A DNA stretch of 64,000 nucleotides from Duganella qianjiadongensis (GTDB taxonomy: Bacteria > Pseudomonadota > Gammaproteobacteria > Burkholderiales > Burkholderiaceae_D): contig NZ_WWCM01000002.1 in NCBI RefSeq assembly GCF_009857915.1, forward strand, positions 434,001-498,000, in the 5' to 3' direction. The notes under the pieces were generated by a model. That model saw only the letters and a list, made by a program, of their open reading frames with translations. It did not search any database and had not been told where the DNA came from. Positions 45,160-54,398 of the stretch are shown here, one piece after another. Within the stretch, counting starts at the first letter, position 1; each line of letters opens with the position of its first letter. The position numbers were made by a program, and so were the translations under genes.

Positions 45160-45401
45160 CGTCATTTCCTAGCGCAAATTAAATGCTTATTTAAGCATCT
45201 AATATAACATGATTTTCATCTTCAAGTTGTCGCCGGCACTGCATATGGAAAATGAAAAAATGGGGGACGTAACTGAACTGACCTCATTAATTTGAACCGC
45301 AGCACTACAGGCGCTAATGAAGAAATCCAAGATACTGTCCAGCGAGAATTAGAAATGCGGCGGAAAATCTAATTGACGCCAGACACAGGGAAGGTGTACG
45401 C
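45160..45401. other. Gene-free stretch inside the trhO insert
   Basis: AT-richer sequence between the RelE operon start and the STY0301-type gene. It should hold the RelE-operon promoter. The words AAAAAATGGGGGACGTAAC and TTGACGCCAGACAC look like fragments of mobile-element flanks, but nothing can be assigned. Confidence 0.35.
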
Positions 45402-45827
45402 CTAGCGGCAATCGATTTTGACATCAAACTGTCCAGCCTTTTCTCCCCGCTTATATAAAAAAGTACATGCTTTGATTGCATCTGGCATACGCCGGGAAAG
45501 CGTTAGCTGATTGTGAGTTCCGTATCCACACTCAAGCCATTTACCATCGGGAAAATCTCGCTGCAAATTGTAAGTGTATGACCAAGTATTTTTGCCACGC
45601 CGGGAAGTATATTCAGCCAGATCTCCGTGCTGCTCAGGCGGGCCGGCAATAGGCGTGGCAGAGTTAAGATATAGCACCCTGCTGCCCTCGACGCGCCATT
45701 CCTGCAGCGCAGAAACGCCTTCCGGCGCCATTGTGATCGGCACAGACGGCGGGCAATTCAGTTGGTCCACGTCTGCTGCGTGGCTTTGCGCCGTGAGCAC
45801 AGCAGCAAGCATTAAGTTGGCACGCAT
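45402..45827 (-). CDS. STY0301-family protein, putative periplasmic immunity partner
   Basis: A 141-residue protein with a signal peptide (MRANLMLAAVLTAQSHA, cut before ADVDQ) and Cys residues near residues 24, 99 and 120 and at the C-terminus that could form disulfides. It matches the STY0301 family by its pattern CPPSVPI...WRVEGSRVLYLN...LECGYG. The start at 45827 lies four bases after the BPSL0067 stop, so the two are an operon. A secreted partner directly after an amidase-like gene fits an immunity protein; this is inference. Confidence 0.75.
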   Translation of the reverse strand: MRANLMLAAVLTAQSHAADVDQLNCPPSVPITMAPEGVSALQEWRVEGSRVLYLNSATPIAGPPEQHGDLAEYTSRRGKNTWSYTYNLQRDFPDGKWLECGYGTHNQLTLSRRMPDAIKACTFLYKRGEKAGQFDVKIDCR

Positions 45828-45831
45828 AGGG

Positions 45832-46218
45832 CTATTCGATGACAAAGAATGCGTCCGCATTGTCACTCGGGAATTTAAAATTGCCCTTTTTATCTTTTCC
45901 CTGGCATTTCAGGAAGCGGGAGCTGATTTTTCCGCTCTTCTTGGTCTTCCACTGATCCATCACGTAAATGCCGTCGGCTCCCTGCCGAAGAAACAGGGCG
46001 GCATGATTGCCATGGGGATGATTCGCATATCGCCCACGCACAAACGTAGCAATTGCAGTGCCTTTCTTCAACAACGAATTCCCTACCACCGCATCGCCTT
46101 GGCGCCACAACGAAGTGACCGGTGCGCCGGCATAGCGTTGAACCAGGGCCACGCATTGATGTGTGCCAACCATTTCGTGTTCTTCCAGTGTATCCGCATT
46201 TGCATATTTGTATGACAT
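45832..46218 (-). CDS. BPSL0067-family protein, NlpC/P60-like amidase candidate
   Basis: A 128-residue protein without signal peptide. A Cys at residue 22 in GTHQCVALVQRY and a His at residue 72 in NHAALFLRQG, then MDQWKTKKSG, follow the papain-like NlpC/P60 or CHAP layout. These features match the BPSL0067 family. Proteins of this type are proposed peptidoglycan amidases, some delivered by type VI secretion. No type VI genes are in the window, so it would be an orphan effector. It leads the STY0301-type gene. Confidence 0.78.
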   Translation of the reverse strand: MSYKYANADTLEEHEMVGTHQCVALVQRYAGAPVTSLWRQGDAVVGNSLLKKGTAIATFVRGRYANHPHGNHAALFLRQGADGIYVMDQWKTKKSGKISSRFLKCQGKDKKGNFKFPSDNADAFFVIE

Positions 46219-46667
46219 CGCGCACCCCTTAGGATTTGAAACAGGAATAACCGTGTTTCAATCTAAGGTAAGGCACAGGAGAACTATTTGCGTTGGGGCA
46301 AATCAGAGGAGAGTAGGCAGAGCTTCAAAGAACTCACGCCGAATATCTACTAGGCGGACCGGTTAAATGAAGCCATCCGCATTGCTAGGGTAAATAGGCT
46401 CCTTACTAAATATGCCGCAAGCATCAACAGTCGCAGCGAATCAATCTGGTTTTATCGAAGGTAAATTCTGCCCGCACTGCTACCGCAAATAAGCGCGCCA
46501 CTTGCCGGCATAGCATGCCGCTGCTGAACGGCGGCGCAACATACCGGCGCCTCGGGCCTGACCTGCTCCGCCTATCTCATCCTATTCCGCACACGGAAGT
46601 GCTAACTCAAACTAACAACTTGGGTTATCCTGAGCAACCTTACGCTCCGAATGTGAAAGCATAAACT
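46219..46667. other. Intergenic stretch with the trhO end copy
   Basis: Apart from the 40-bp trhO-end repeat this stretch shows no gene. The 5' part is the likely promoter region of the BPSL0067 operon; the 3' part should contain the promoter of the methyltransferase gene. Confidence 0.4.
46455..46494 (+). repeat. Right copy of the trhO 3'-end direct repeat
   Basis: 37 of 40 bases match 43770-43809. Read in the trhO frame it still encodes IEGKFCPHCYRK and a stop, against [12 protein letters not shown] in the intact gene. It is a stranded gene end without a gene body. Confidence 0.75.
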
Positions 46668-48203
46668 ATGACGGATTGGACTTCTGGCTATGTTGCAACG
46701 ATAGGCTATACCTACGGCTATTACGCCGAACTGAATTCTCTGCATATGCGGCTTGCCTTCCTACAGGCAGGCATCGCCTTGCCGCAAATTGGCACCGCCT
46801 GCGAACTGGGCTTCGGCCAAGGCGTTAGCACCAATTTTCACGCTGCGGCAACGCCTACACGCTGGTTCGGCACCGACTTCAATCCGTCCCAGGCGGGCTA
46901 TGCCCAATCGCTGAGTCTGGCTTCCGGCGCCACTACCGGGCTATATGATCAGGGCTTCGACGAATTCTGTCAGCGCAGCGATCTGCCGGATTTTGACTTC
47001 ATCGTCTTGCATGGCATCTGGAGCTGGGTATCCGACGAAAACCGCAGCATCATCGTCGATTTTATACGGCGCAAGCTCAAGGTCGGCGGCGTGCTCTACA
47101 TCAGCTACAACACCCAGCCGGGCTGGGCCACCATGGTGCCCATGCGCGATTTGCTGATTACGCACAGCGAGGTCATGGGCAACGCCGCTCAGGGACTGGT
47201 GCCGCGCATTGACGATGCACTGGCCTTCACCGACAAATTAATGGCGACCCAGCCTAGGTTTGCCAAAGTCAATCCGCTGGTCGGCAAGCGGCTCGCCGAG
47301 CTCAAGTCGCAGGACCGCCATTATCTCGCCCACGAATACTTCAACCGCGACTGGCTGCCCATGCCCTTCTCGCGCATGGCCGAGTGGATGACACCGGCCA
47401 AGCTGGACTTCGTCTGTTCCGCCAATTATATGGAACACATCGACGAGCTGAATCTGAACCCGGAGCAGCAAGAATTGCTTCAACAGATAAACCACCCCGT
47501 ATTCCGCGAAACCGTGCGGGACTTCTGCGTCAATCAGCAGTTCCGCCGCGACTACTGGATCAAGGGAGCGCGCAAGCTCTCACCGCTCAAGCAGATCGAG
47601 CAGGCGCGCGCGCAGGCAGTGGTGTTGACCAAGCCGCGTTCCGGTATCTCGCTCAAGATCGCCACCCATCAGGGCGAAGCCACAATGCAGGAAGCGGTGT
47701 ACGGCCCGCTGCTCGATTACCTTGCCGATTATCAGGTCAGGACACTGGGCCAGATCGAGCAGCATCTGCGCCCGCTCAACATCGAGCTTCCGCAGATCAT
47801 CCAGGCTAGTCTGATACTGGGCGGGATAGGCGCGTTGAGCGCAGCCCAGTCCAGCCCCCCGGACGCGCAAAGCTTGAAGCAGACGCAGCAGCTTAATGCC
47901 TATCTGTGCCGTGAAGCCTGTAGCGGCAGCGAAATTACCTTCCTCGCCAGCCCTGTCACGGGCGGCGGTATTGCCGTGTCCAGCGTGCATCAGATTTTCA
48001 TCCATGCTTTGCTGGAAGGCCATGCCAGTCCGGAAGGCTGGGCCAGTGTGGCGTGGCAGGCGCTGCAACAGCTAGGTCGCTGCGTGCTACGCGACGGCAA
48101 GGCGCTGGTCAGTGCCGAAGAAAATCTGAGCGAACTGTGCGAGCAGGCCGCACACTTCGCCCAGCAACAGCTGCCGCTATTGCGAGCGCTGCAGGTAGTC
48201 TGA
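46668..48203 (+). CDS. Class I methyltransferase with methyltransferase regulatory domain
   Basis: A 511-residue protein. SAM-binding motif I is ACELGFGQGVSTNFHA (residues ~43-58), followed by TDFNPSQ and FIVLHGIWSWV. The middle and C-terminal parts (about 215-300 and beyond) match the methyltransferase regulatory domain found in proteobacterial surface-polymer loci. The substrate is unknown; proximity to the type I secretion operon suggests modification of a surface molecule. It is convergent with the acyltransferase gene. Confidence 0.85.
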   Translation: MTDWTSGYVATIGYTYGYYAELNSLHMRLAFLQAGIALPQIGTACELGFGQGVSTNFHAAATPTRWFGTDFNPSQAGYAQSLSLASGATTGLYDQGFDEFCQRSDLPDFDFIVLHGIWSWVSDENRSIIVDFIRRKLKVGGVLYISYNTQPGWATMVPMRDLLITHSEVMGNAAQGLVPRIDDALAFTDKLMATQPRFAKVNPLVGKRLAELKSQDRHYLAHEYFNRDWLPMPFSRMAEWMTPAKLDFVCSANYMEHIDELNLNPEQQELLQQINHPVFRETVRDFCVNQQFRRDYWIKGARKLSPLKQIEQARAQAVVLTKPRSGISLKIATHQGEATMQEAVYGPLLDYLADYQVRTLGQIEQHLRPLNIELPQIIQASLILGGIGALSAAQSSPPDAQSLKQTQQLNAYLCREACSGSEITFLASPVTGGGIAVSSVHQIFIHALLEGHASPEGWASVAWQALQQLGRCVLRDGKALVSAEENLSELCEQAAHFAQQQLPLLRALQVV

Positions 48204-48253
48204 ACGATTGCGCCTGAGGCTGGCGCAGCGGCATGCTACGCCAGCCCCTATCG

Positions 48254-49471
48254 CTAGACTGCGTAACGGCGCGCCAGCGCTATGGCGCGCCGGTCGACAT
48301 AACGCTCGAAGCAATAAGCCAGTGCAAACGTCGCGCCGGCTCCGACAAGCACGCTGAGCGCACATGCCCATGCGTAGGAATAGCCTGCCAGCGCAGCAAA
48401 TATGGCGCAGCCTAGCGTAATCAAAATCGGGAAATGCAGCAGATAGACGCTGAACGACAAGCGTCCCAGACCAGTCAGCAACGGGCGCGACAGCCAGCGC
48501 TGTAGCGGCACGCACAACAGCACACCCATAAAGATCGCCAGCGCACCGATCTGGCTCTGCCAGTGAAAATCGCTGTCGGCATGATACAGACCCAGCTGCC
48601 CGATAGCATTCCAGACGGTACTCAGCAGGGGTATGGATTTGCTGCCGCACGCCATCAGTCCCGCCAGCACCATCGCTAGCCCAGCCACATTTTTCAGGCG
48701 CGGGCGTATGGCTTGCAGCCACGGCCAGACTTGATACAGGCAATAGCCGGCCAGGAATAAGGACAGCTGGCTGCTACCGGCCAAGCAGAAAAATAGCAGC
48801 AGCACAGGCCAGCGGCGATGCCCTCCCAGTCCGCGCAGGAGATAGACCAGCGCAATCAGCATCAGCGATCCCCAGAATTCCACATGAATAGTCCACATGG
48901 GGGAATTGAGCGCAGTTTCGAGCGGCGCCACATGCATCAGCGAGGCCAGTTGGGGCCAGGGAGAAAACACCGACAGATTCTGATAGCCGGCCAGCAGTGA
49001 ATTCCATAGACCGTCCTGCAATAAGGGCCAGATCTGCATGGAATTATGATTCATGAAATCCAGCCATGGCGAACGGGAGTAAGCGAAAGCATGCTGTTTC
49101 GCCGACGGCAAGGCCAGGCTCAGGATGACCGCCAAACCAAACGCCGCAAGCACAGGCAGCTGCAAGCGTATCAACCGCTTCAATGCAGTGCGCCATGCTG
49201 GCATCGTGGAATACTGGAACGAGGGCGCCAGCACAAAGCCGCTCATCACAAAAAACAGGTACACCGAGGAATACCCGTCCAGCAATAGAAAAAACGGACT
49301 GTGGCTCAGCCAGCTCTCGGCCGGGAAGCGCGCCTGGCCCGGCACACGAGCCAGTACGGGTAAAAAGGCTGCGCAGTAATGCAGCAATACAACCTGACAG
49401 GCGGCCAAACCACGCAAGCTCTCCACGAACAGCAACTTGGGTGCTGCGGGCAAGGCGCCGTTCTGCTTCAC
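48254..49471 (-). CDS. Acyltransferase family 3 membrane protein
   Basis: A 405-residue membrane protein of the OafA/OatA acyltransferase-3 family. It opens FVESLRGLAACQVVLLHY with the catalytic His in the LLHY segment, then YLFFVMSGFVL, and has about ten hydrophobic helices. Such enzymes move acetyl or other acyl groups onto surface polysaccharides. It follows the DUF6447 gene by two bases and ends the type I secretion operon, suggesting that it modifies the surface layer or its anchor. Confidence 0.88.
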   Translation of the reverse strand: MKQNGALPAAPKLLFVESLRGLAACQVVLLHYCAAFLPVLARVPGQARFPAESWLSHSPFFLLLDGYSSVYLFFVMSGFVLAPSFQYSTMPAWRTALKRLIRLQLPVLAAFGLAVILSLALPSAKQHAFAYSRSPWLDFMNHNSMQIWPLLQDGLWNSLLAGYQNLSVFSPWPQLASLMHVAPLETALNSPMWTIHVEFWGSLMLIALVYLLRGLGGHRRWPVLLLFFCLAGSSQLSLFLAGYCLYQVWPWLQAIRPRLKNVAGLAMVLAGLMACGSKSIPLLSTVWNAIGQLGLYHADSDFHWQSQIGALAIFMGVLLCVPLQRWLSRPLLTGLGRLSFSVYLLHFPILITLGCAIFAALAGYSYAWACALSVLVGAGATFALAYCFERYVDRRAIALARRYAV

Positions 49472-49473
49472 TG

Positions 49474-49689
49474 CTATTGCTTAGGACGGGGCAACAGCTG
49501 CTGCAATGCGGCCTGATACGCATTGCGTGCCGTCTGATAGATTGCCAGCTGGGCGGACAGGTCCGCCATCTGGGCATCGACAAACTGCAGGCTCGTAACC
49601 TGTGCACGCGCCTCTTCGCTCAGATCAGCCACCTTGTAGCTTATGCCGTCTACGGTGACTTCCAGCTCATCATCCATCATCATCTTCAT
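49474..49689 (-). CDS. DUF6447-family small protein
   Basis: A 71-residue protein: VTVDGISYKVADLSEEARAQ, then VTSLQFVDAQMADLSAQLAI and a helical end, the DUF6447 pattern. Function unknown. It overlaps the TolC gene by 4 bp (ATGA) and precedes the acyltransferase, so it is part of the secretion operon. Its two-part structure, beta hairpin then long helix, suggests a small adaptor. Confidence 0.75.
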   Translation of the reverse strand: MKMMMDDELEVTVDGISYKVADLSEEARAQVTSLQFVDAQMADLSAQLAIYQTARNAYQAALQQLLPRPKQ

Positions 49690-51035
49690 GCCGCTGGCCT
49701 GAAATAGGGTGCTATTTCACGTAGGTCGTCGCCCGACAGGGTGCCGACTGCCGCACGCATACGCAAAGTGATCAGTAGATAATTGTAGCGGGCCTGAGCC
49801 TGATCGCGCTTGACAGTAAATAGCTGCTGGCGGGCGTTGAGCACATCCAGATTAATCCTCACGCCACCAGCAACGCTACGCTGGGTAGCGTCTATCAGGG
49901 TAGTAGCAGAAGCCACAGCTTTTTCCAGCGCGCCGAGACGCGTGATGCTGCTCAGCAGAGAGCTATAATCCTTGCGCAGTTCCAGTACCACTTTATCGGT
50001 CTGGGCTTGTAAATCAGCCTCTGCTTTCAGCTTGTTGGCCACCGACTGACGCGTCTGGGCATTCACCGCACCACCTGAATACAGCGGAATATTGATCTGC
50101 ACGCCCAGGCTACGTATGGTCTGATCTTGATTCACCGTAGTGATGGAGTCAGAAGCCGTCTTGCCATAAGTGGCGACAAAATCCACGCGGGGAGCATGGC
50201 CGGAGCGTTGCCGGTTAATATCCTGCGTAGCGATTTCCACGCCGAGCCGGGCAGCCTTGATATCGGGATTGCGTTCCAGCGCGATAGTCTTCCACGCTTC
50301 AAAACTCACACTATCGGCGGGCCGCGGAGCAAAGTCCAGCATCAGCACGTCGAGCGTGCCGATCTCGCCGCCGACGATGGAACTCAGAGTGTCGCGCGAA
50401 AACTGCAATGCGTCTTCCGTTTCGAGCACCTGCGCCTGCGAGGCATCGAGCCGCGCCTGAGTTTCCAGCATATCGGTACGGGTACCCTCGCCTTTCTCGA
50501 ACAGCCGGTCATTAACCTTGCGCTGTTCCAGATACATGTCACGCTCCACCTTGGCCAAGGCCAGCAGGTCCTGTTTATACAGCACATCGAGGTAGGCACT
50601 CATCACTCGGACGATGACTTCCTGCTGCTGGCTAGCGAACTGGGCATCGGTATACTTGCTCTGCGCCGCACCCTGCTTGAAGCGGAACCAGCCATCCAGA
50701 TTGAACAGCGACTGGCGCAACTGCACCGTCGAGGAGCGGCTGATATAGTCGTAGGGATGGATGTCCTTGCCAACTTCGAGTGTCGTGCGATTCTGGCTAG
50801 CGCTATACGAGCCATTTATCGACGGCAGCAGATTCGACATGCCCAGCGTACGGTTCTCTTTACCGGCTTCGGCCGCATAATAGGCGGCACGGTAAGCCGC
50901 ATCGTTTTGCAGCGCCGCCTCGTATGCCTGCAATACCGTCATGGCATGAGCACCCGGCAGCGCGAACAGAGAGCCCAGCCCCAGTACGCCTGACAACGCC
51001 AGGCGCAGCGTGCTTTGCTTTAGCGGATAAGCCAT
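49686..51035 (-). CDS. TolC-family outer-membrane protein of type I secretion
   Basis: A 449-residue outer-membrane channel with a signal peptide (to GAHA, near residue 31) and TolC repeats: TVLQAYEAALQNDAAYRAA in the first half and SVAGGVRINLDVLNARQQLF in the second. It forms the trimeric exit duct for the ABC/HlyD pair encoded just upstream, starting one base after the HlyD stop. Confidence 0.92.
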   Translation of the reverse strand: MAYPLKQSTLRLALSGVLGLGSLFALPGAHAMTVLQAYEAALQNDAAYRAAYYAAEAGKENRTLGMSNLLPSINGSYSASQNRTTLEVGKDIHPYDYISRSSTVQLRQSLFNLDGWFRFKQGAAQSKYTDAQFASQQQEVIVRVMSAYLDVLYKQDLLALAKVERDMYLEQRKVNDRLFEKGEGTRTDMLETQARLDASQAQVLETEDALQFSRDTLSSIVGGEIGTLDVLMLDFAPRPADSVSFEAWKTIALERNPDIKAARLGVEIATQDINRQRSGHAPRVDFVATYGKTASDSITTVNQDQTIRSLGVQINIPLYSGGAVNAQTRQSVANKLKAEADLQAQTDKVVLELRKDYSSLLSSITRLGALEKAVASATTLIDATQRSVAGGVRINLDVLNARQQLFTVKRDQAQARYNYLLITLRMRAAVGTLSGDDLREIAPYFRPAA

Positions 51036-51036
51036 A

Positions 51037-52395
51037 TCAGTCCTCCGTCATCGAGGATTTGGCGCGGTCGAACAGCGGCTTAAGCAGGTAGCTCATCATG
51101 GTGCGCTCGCCAGTCTTGACAAACATATCAACAGGCATACCCGGTACGATCGCCAGTTTTTTCTGCTGGATCAGCTTCACGCCTTCCGGACTTACCCGGG
51201 CGCGGACCTTGTAGTAAGGTGCGCCGGTACGCTCGTCGATGCTGCGGTCGGCCGCAACCTGTATGACTTCGCCTGGAATGTGCGGCGTACGATTGGCATT
51301 AAACGCGGCGAAGTTCATTTCCACCGGCAGGCCCACATGTATCCGGTCGATCAGATTGACGGCCAGCTGGCCTTCTACCACCAGTGCATCGTCATCCGGT
51401 ACGATTTCCATCAGCTTGGCACCGGCGCCCACCACACCGCCCTTGGTGAATACGCTGGAACCGACCACCACACCAGCCACCGGCGCTTTCAGTTCCACGC
51501 TGCCCACGTCAAATTTCTGCCCGGTCAGGCGGCCTTGCAGTGCTTCCGCTTCTTTGCGCGCATCGGCCAGCTGGCTACGCACTTCCTTCTGGTAGTCGCT
51601 CTGGCGCAGGGTCTTGCGCAGCTGGGTTTCGCTGATCTGCTTCTGTGCCCGGCCCAGCGTTCCCGTGTCTTCGGCGATGGCGCCAACCACTTGCTCATAG
51701 TTGCGCTTCACATCGAGATAGCGGTTACGCGCGATAAAACCATCCTTGGCCAGATCCGCCATGCTGTCGATCTGCTCTTTCAGCATGGCCAGCTGGGCCT
51801 TCTTGCTGGCACGCGATTCTTCCACGCCTTTGACTTGCGCTTGCAAACCGGCGATGGTTTCGTCCATAACGCTCATTTCGCTTTGCAACGACGCCTGGCG
51901 CGAACTGATCAGCTGATTCTGCAAAGCCATCGCTTCCGTCGTCTGGCTTTCGCTGCGATACTCTTGCAGCGACTCAGGCAAGCTCACCGTATGTTTGCCT
52001 TGCAGCTCGGCGAGCAGGCGTGCTTCCGCGCTGCGTGCGCTGATGTACTGAACCTGGGTAATATCGAGCGCCGACTTGGCTTGCACCGCATTCATTCGCA
52101 CCAGCACCTGGCCAGCAGCGACATGATCGCCATCTTTGACCAGAATGTCCTGCACGATACCGTTTTGCAGATACTGTATGGCCTTCTTGTTGCCTTCTTT
52201 GGTGACCGTACCAGACAGAGGCGAACCCTTGTCCAGCGGAGCAAACGAGGCCCAGAGCACAAAGCCCAACACACCGGCCAGCACGATCAACCATCCCAGC
52301 CGTGCGTAGGCGGCTGCATCGGTGTTGACAGTCAGCGGCGCCACATCATGGCTAATCACTTCGACCGCAGCATCCTGTTTTTTGATCATATTCAT
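51037..52395 (-). CDS. HlyD-family type I secretion membrane fusion protein
   Basis: A 452-residue periplasmic adaptor. One membrane helix (about residues 33-50) is followed by a lipoyl-like half (GTVTKEGNKKAIQYLQNGIV, KDGDHVAAGQVLVRMN), a long coiled-coil hairpin (130-290) and the second lipoyl/beta-barrel half (VELKAPVAGVVVG). AGGAATA precedes the ATG. It bridges the ABC transporter and TolC. Confidence 0.93.
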   Translation of the reverse strand: MNMIKKQDAAVEVISHDVAPLTVNTDAAAYARLGWLIVLAGVLGFVLWASFAPLDKGSPLSGTVTKEGNKKAIQYLQNGIVQDILVKDGDHVAAGQVLVRMNAVQAKSALDITQVQYISARSAEARLLAELQGKHTVSLPESLQEYRSESQTTEAMALQNQLISSRQASLQSEMSVMDETIAGLQAQVKGVEESRASKKAQLAMLKEQIDSMADLAKDGFIARNRYLDVKRNYEQVVGAIAEDTGTLGRAQKQISETQLRKTLRQSDYQKEVRSQLADARKEAEALQGRLTGQKFDVGSVELKAPVAGVVVGSSVFTKGGVVGAGAKLMEIVPDDDALVVEGQLAVNLIDRIHVGLPVEMNFAAFNANRTPHIPGEVIQVAADRSIDERTGAPYYKVRARVSPEGVKLIQQKKLAIVPGMPVDMFVKTGERTMMSYLLKPLFDRAKSSMTED

Positions 52396-52403
52396 GTTTA
52401 TTC

Positions 52404-54194
52404 CTATTCCGTTGCTGCGGCCTTGGCCGCTTGCGCTGCCGCAGCTGCCTGCACTTCCGCCTGTTGCGCGGCCAGCTGGGCCTGCGCCTGACGCTGGCTT
52501 TCCTGCAAGGCCTGCAATACATCGTTGGTCATGCCGAACATGTGCAAAGCACCATCACGCAACAACAATAACTTGTTGGTAGCACCGATCACACTGGTGC
52601 GGTGGGTGATCAGCACGATAGTCTTGCCGCGTGCGCGCAAGTCATTGATTGCCATCAGCAGTGCGTTTTCGCCCACGTCGTCCAGATTCGAGTTCGGTTC
52701 ATCGAGCACCAGTACGGACGGATCGCCATACATGGCACGCGCCAGCCCCAGACGCTGGCGCTGGCCACCGGACAGGCCGGCACCGCCATCACCCAGCTTG
52801 GTGTTGTAACCGTCCGGGAAATGCAGAATCAGATCATGCACCCCTGCCCGTTTGGCCGCCAGTACAACTTTCTCGGGATCGACTTCGCCAAAACGGGCGA
52901 TGTTGTCGCTGACCGTACCGGCAAACAGCTCAATATCCTGCGGCAAATAGCCGATATGAGGTCCCAGCTCAGCCTTGTTCCATTGGTAGATATCAGCGCC
53001 ATCGAGACGGACTTTGCCCATCAAGGCCGGCCAGATGCCCACCAGCAGACGCGCCAGCGTGGATTTGCCCGAACCGCTAGGGCCGATCACGCCCAGCACA
53101 TCCCCGGGATTGATGGCGAAGCTGATGCCTTTGAGCACAGGCGCCTTGGCGCCCGGTGGCGAGGCCGTTACGCCTTCCACGGTGATTGCGCCATTTGGCT
53201 TAGGCAGCGCCATGCCAACTTCGCGCTCCGGATTTTCTTCCAGCAGCTTGGTCAGACGCTCGTACGCGCTACGGGTACTGGCCCACGATTTCCATACCGC
53301 GATCACCTGCTGTACCGGCTGCAAGGCACGGCCCACCAGTATCGAGGCGGCAATCATCATACCCGCCGTAATCTTATTTTCCAGTACCAGCAGCGCACCA
53401 AAGCCCAGCACCAGCGATTGCAGGGAAACCTGGAAGAATTTGGTCACTGCGCCCACCATACCGGCTTTTTCGCTAGCGTCGGCCTGCAAGTGCAGGAAGC
53501 GGCTATGCAGCTTCAGCCAGCGGCCCATCAGATTAGGCAGCATGCCCATCGACTCGATCACTTCGGCATTGCGCAGGTTGTTAGTGGCCAGTGTGGAAGC
53601 GGCAATCGCCATGCCGTTCGCTTCGGCCAGCGGCTTGTGCGATACGCGTTCATTCACATAAGCGCACAGCACCAGCACTGCCGTGCCGCACAGAGCGAAC
53701 ACACCAAGCGAAGGCTCGAAAGCGAAAATCACGATCAGATAGATAGGGAACCACGGTGCATCGAAGAAAGCGAACAACGCATTCCCCGTCAGGAACTGGC
53801 GCAGGTTGGTCAGATCGGCCAGTGCCTGGCCCGCATTGACGCCGCCACGCTTGAGATTCTGTTCGAAGGCGGCGGTGTAGACACGCTTATTGAGCTGCAT
53901 ATCGAAGCGCGCACCCACGCGCACTAGCACGAAGCTACGGATCAGCTCCAGCCCGCTCATAAACATATACGCCACCAGCATCATCAGCGTCAGCATCAGC
54001 AGGGTGACCTCGTTACGGCTACCCAGCACGCGGTCATACACCTGCAGCATGTACAGCGATGGCACCAGCATCAGCAGATTGCTGATGGCACTGAAGGTAC
54101 CGACGGTTACAAAGGTACTTTTAAACGTCAGCAGTATTTGCTGAATTTCGTTCTTGGATTTAACTAGAGGGTTTTTCATGGATATGTCCGCCAT
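52404..54194 (-). CDS. Type I secretion ABC transporter (permease/ATPase fusion)
   Basis: A 596-residue PrsD/LapB-like exporter. N-terminal six-helix membrane domain, no C39 peptidase. ATPase motifs: Walker [10 protein letters not shown], signature [15 protein letters not shown], Walker [10 protein letters not shown] and the H-loop THRTS. An Ala/Gln-rich tail ends the protein. It powers export of a C-terminal-signal substrate, very likely the S-layer-like protein encoded just upstream. The start is uncertain (54194 or 54179). A CRP-like palindrome lies about 50 bp upstream. Confidence 0.92.
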   Translation of the reverse strand: MADISMKNPLVKSKNEIQQILLTFKSTFVTVGTFSAISNLLMLVPSLYMLQVYDRVLGSRNEVTLLMLTLMMLVAYMFMSGLELIRSFVLVRVGARFDMQLNKRVYTAAFEQNLKRGGVNAGQALADLTNLRQFLTGNALFAFFDAPWFPIYLIVIFAFEPSLGVFALCGTAVLVLCAYVNERVSHKPLAEANGMAIAASTLATNNLRNAEVIESMGMLPNLMGRWLKLHSRFLHLQADASEKAGMVGAVTKFFQVSLQSLVLGFGALLVLENKITAGMMIAASILVGRALQPVQQVIAVWKSWASTRSAYERLTKLLEENPEREVGMALPKPNGAITVEGVTASPPGAKAPVLKGISFAINPGDVLGVIGPSGSGKSTLARLLVGIWPALMGKVRLDGADIYQWNKAELGPHIGYLPQDIELFAGTVSDNIARFGEVDPEKVVLAAKRAGVHDLILHFPDGYNTKLGDGGAGLSGGQRQRLGLARAMYGDPSVLVLDEPNSNLDDVGENALLMAINDLRARGKTIVLITHRTSVIGATNKLLLLRDGALHMFGMTNDVLQALQESQRQAQAQLAAQQAEVQAAAAAQAAKAAATE

Positions 54195-54245
54195 ATCGCC
54201 CAACTCGGGCGAGAGCAGACATTATCGCCTATGTAGCGCAAAAAA

Positions 54246-54261
54246 TGTGATCCTCGTCACA
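54246..54261 (-). promoter_or_regulatory. CRP-type palindrome upstream of the type I secretion operon
   Basis: On the minus strand TGTGA-CGAGGA-TCACA, with further A/T symmetry making 10-bp arms (54241-54266). This is a perfect TGTGA-N6-TCACA CRP-type core 52 bp before the start of the ABC gene. Near-identical cores lie upstream of the S-layer gene and of fecR. Confidence 0.7.
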
Positions 54262-54330
54262 TTTTTTTACGATAATTCATTGCTAACCGGAACTTTCTGC
54301 CAGCAATAAAACAATATCAGACATAAAAAA

Positions 54331-54354
54331 AGCCGGACTGTTGCCAGTCCGGCT
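54331..54354 (-). terminator. Rho-independent terminator after the S-layer-like gene
   Basis: The perfect 9-bp stem AGCCGGACT/AGTCCGGCT with a 6-nt loop is followed on the minus strand by a run of seven T. It separates the S-layer-like gene from the secretion operon, so the operon needs its own promoter. Confidence 0.85.
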
Positions 54355-54398
54355 TTGGGATCTAGTGCTTACTAAGCGACTATATCTCTCATCTAAAG

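Larger units (their letters stand above)
43810..46454. mobile_element. Candidate insertion of ~2.7 kb at the 3' end of trhO
   Basis: This is the interval between the two trhO-end repeats. It carries a Phd/VapC pair, a convergent YefM/RelE pair and a BPSL0067/STY0301 pair, all typical accessory cargo, and no core gene. No integrase or transposase is recognisable inside, so either it is a remnant or it relied on an enzyme encoded elsewhere. The call rests on the repeat and cargo only. Confidence 0.5.

Noticed and set aside
45160..45401. Remnant of an IS200/RAYT-type element
   Set aside because: Some words resemble flanks of such elements, but there is no transposase fragment or clear palindromic unit.
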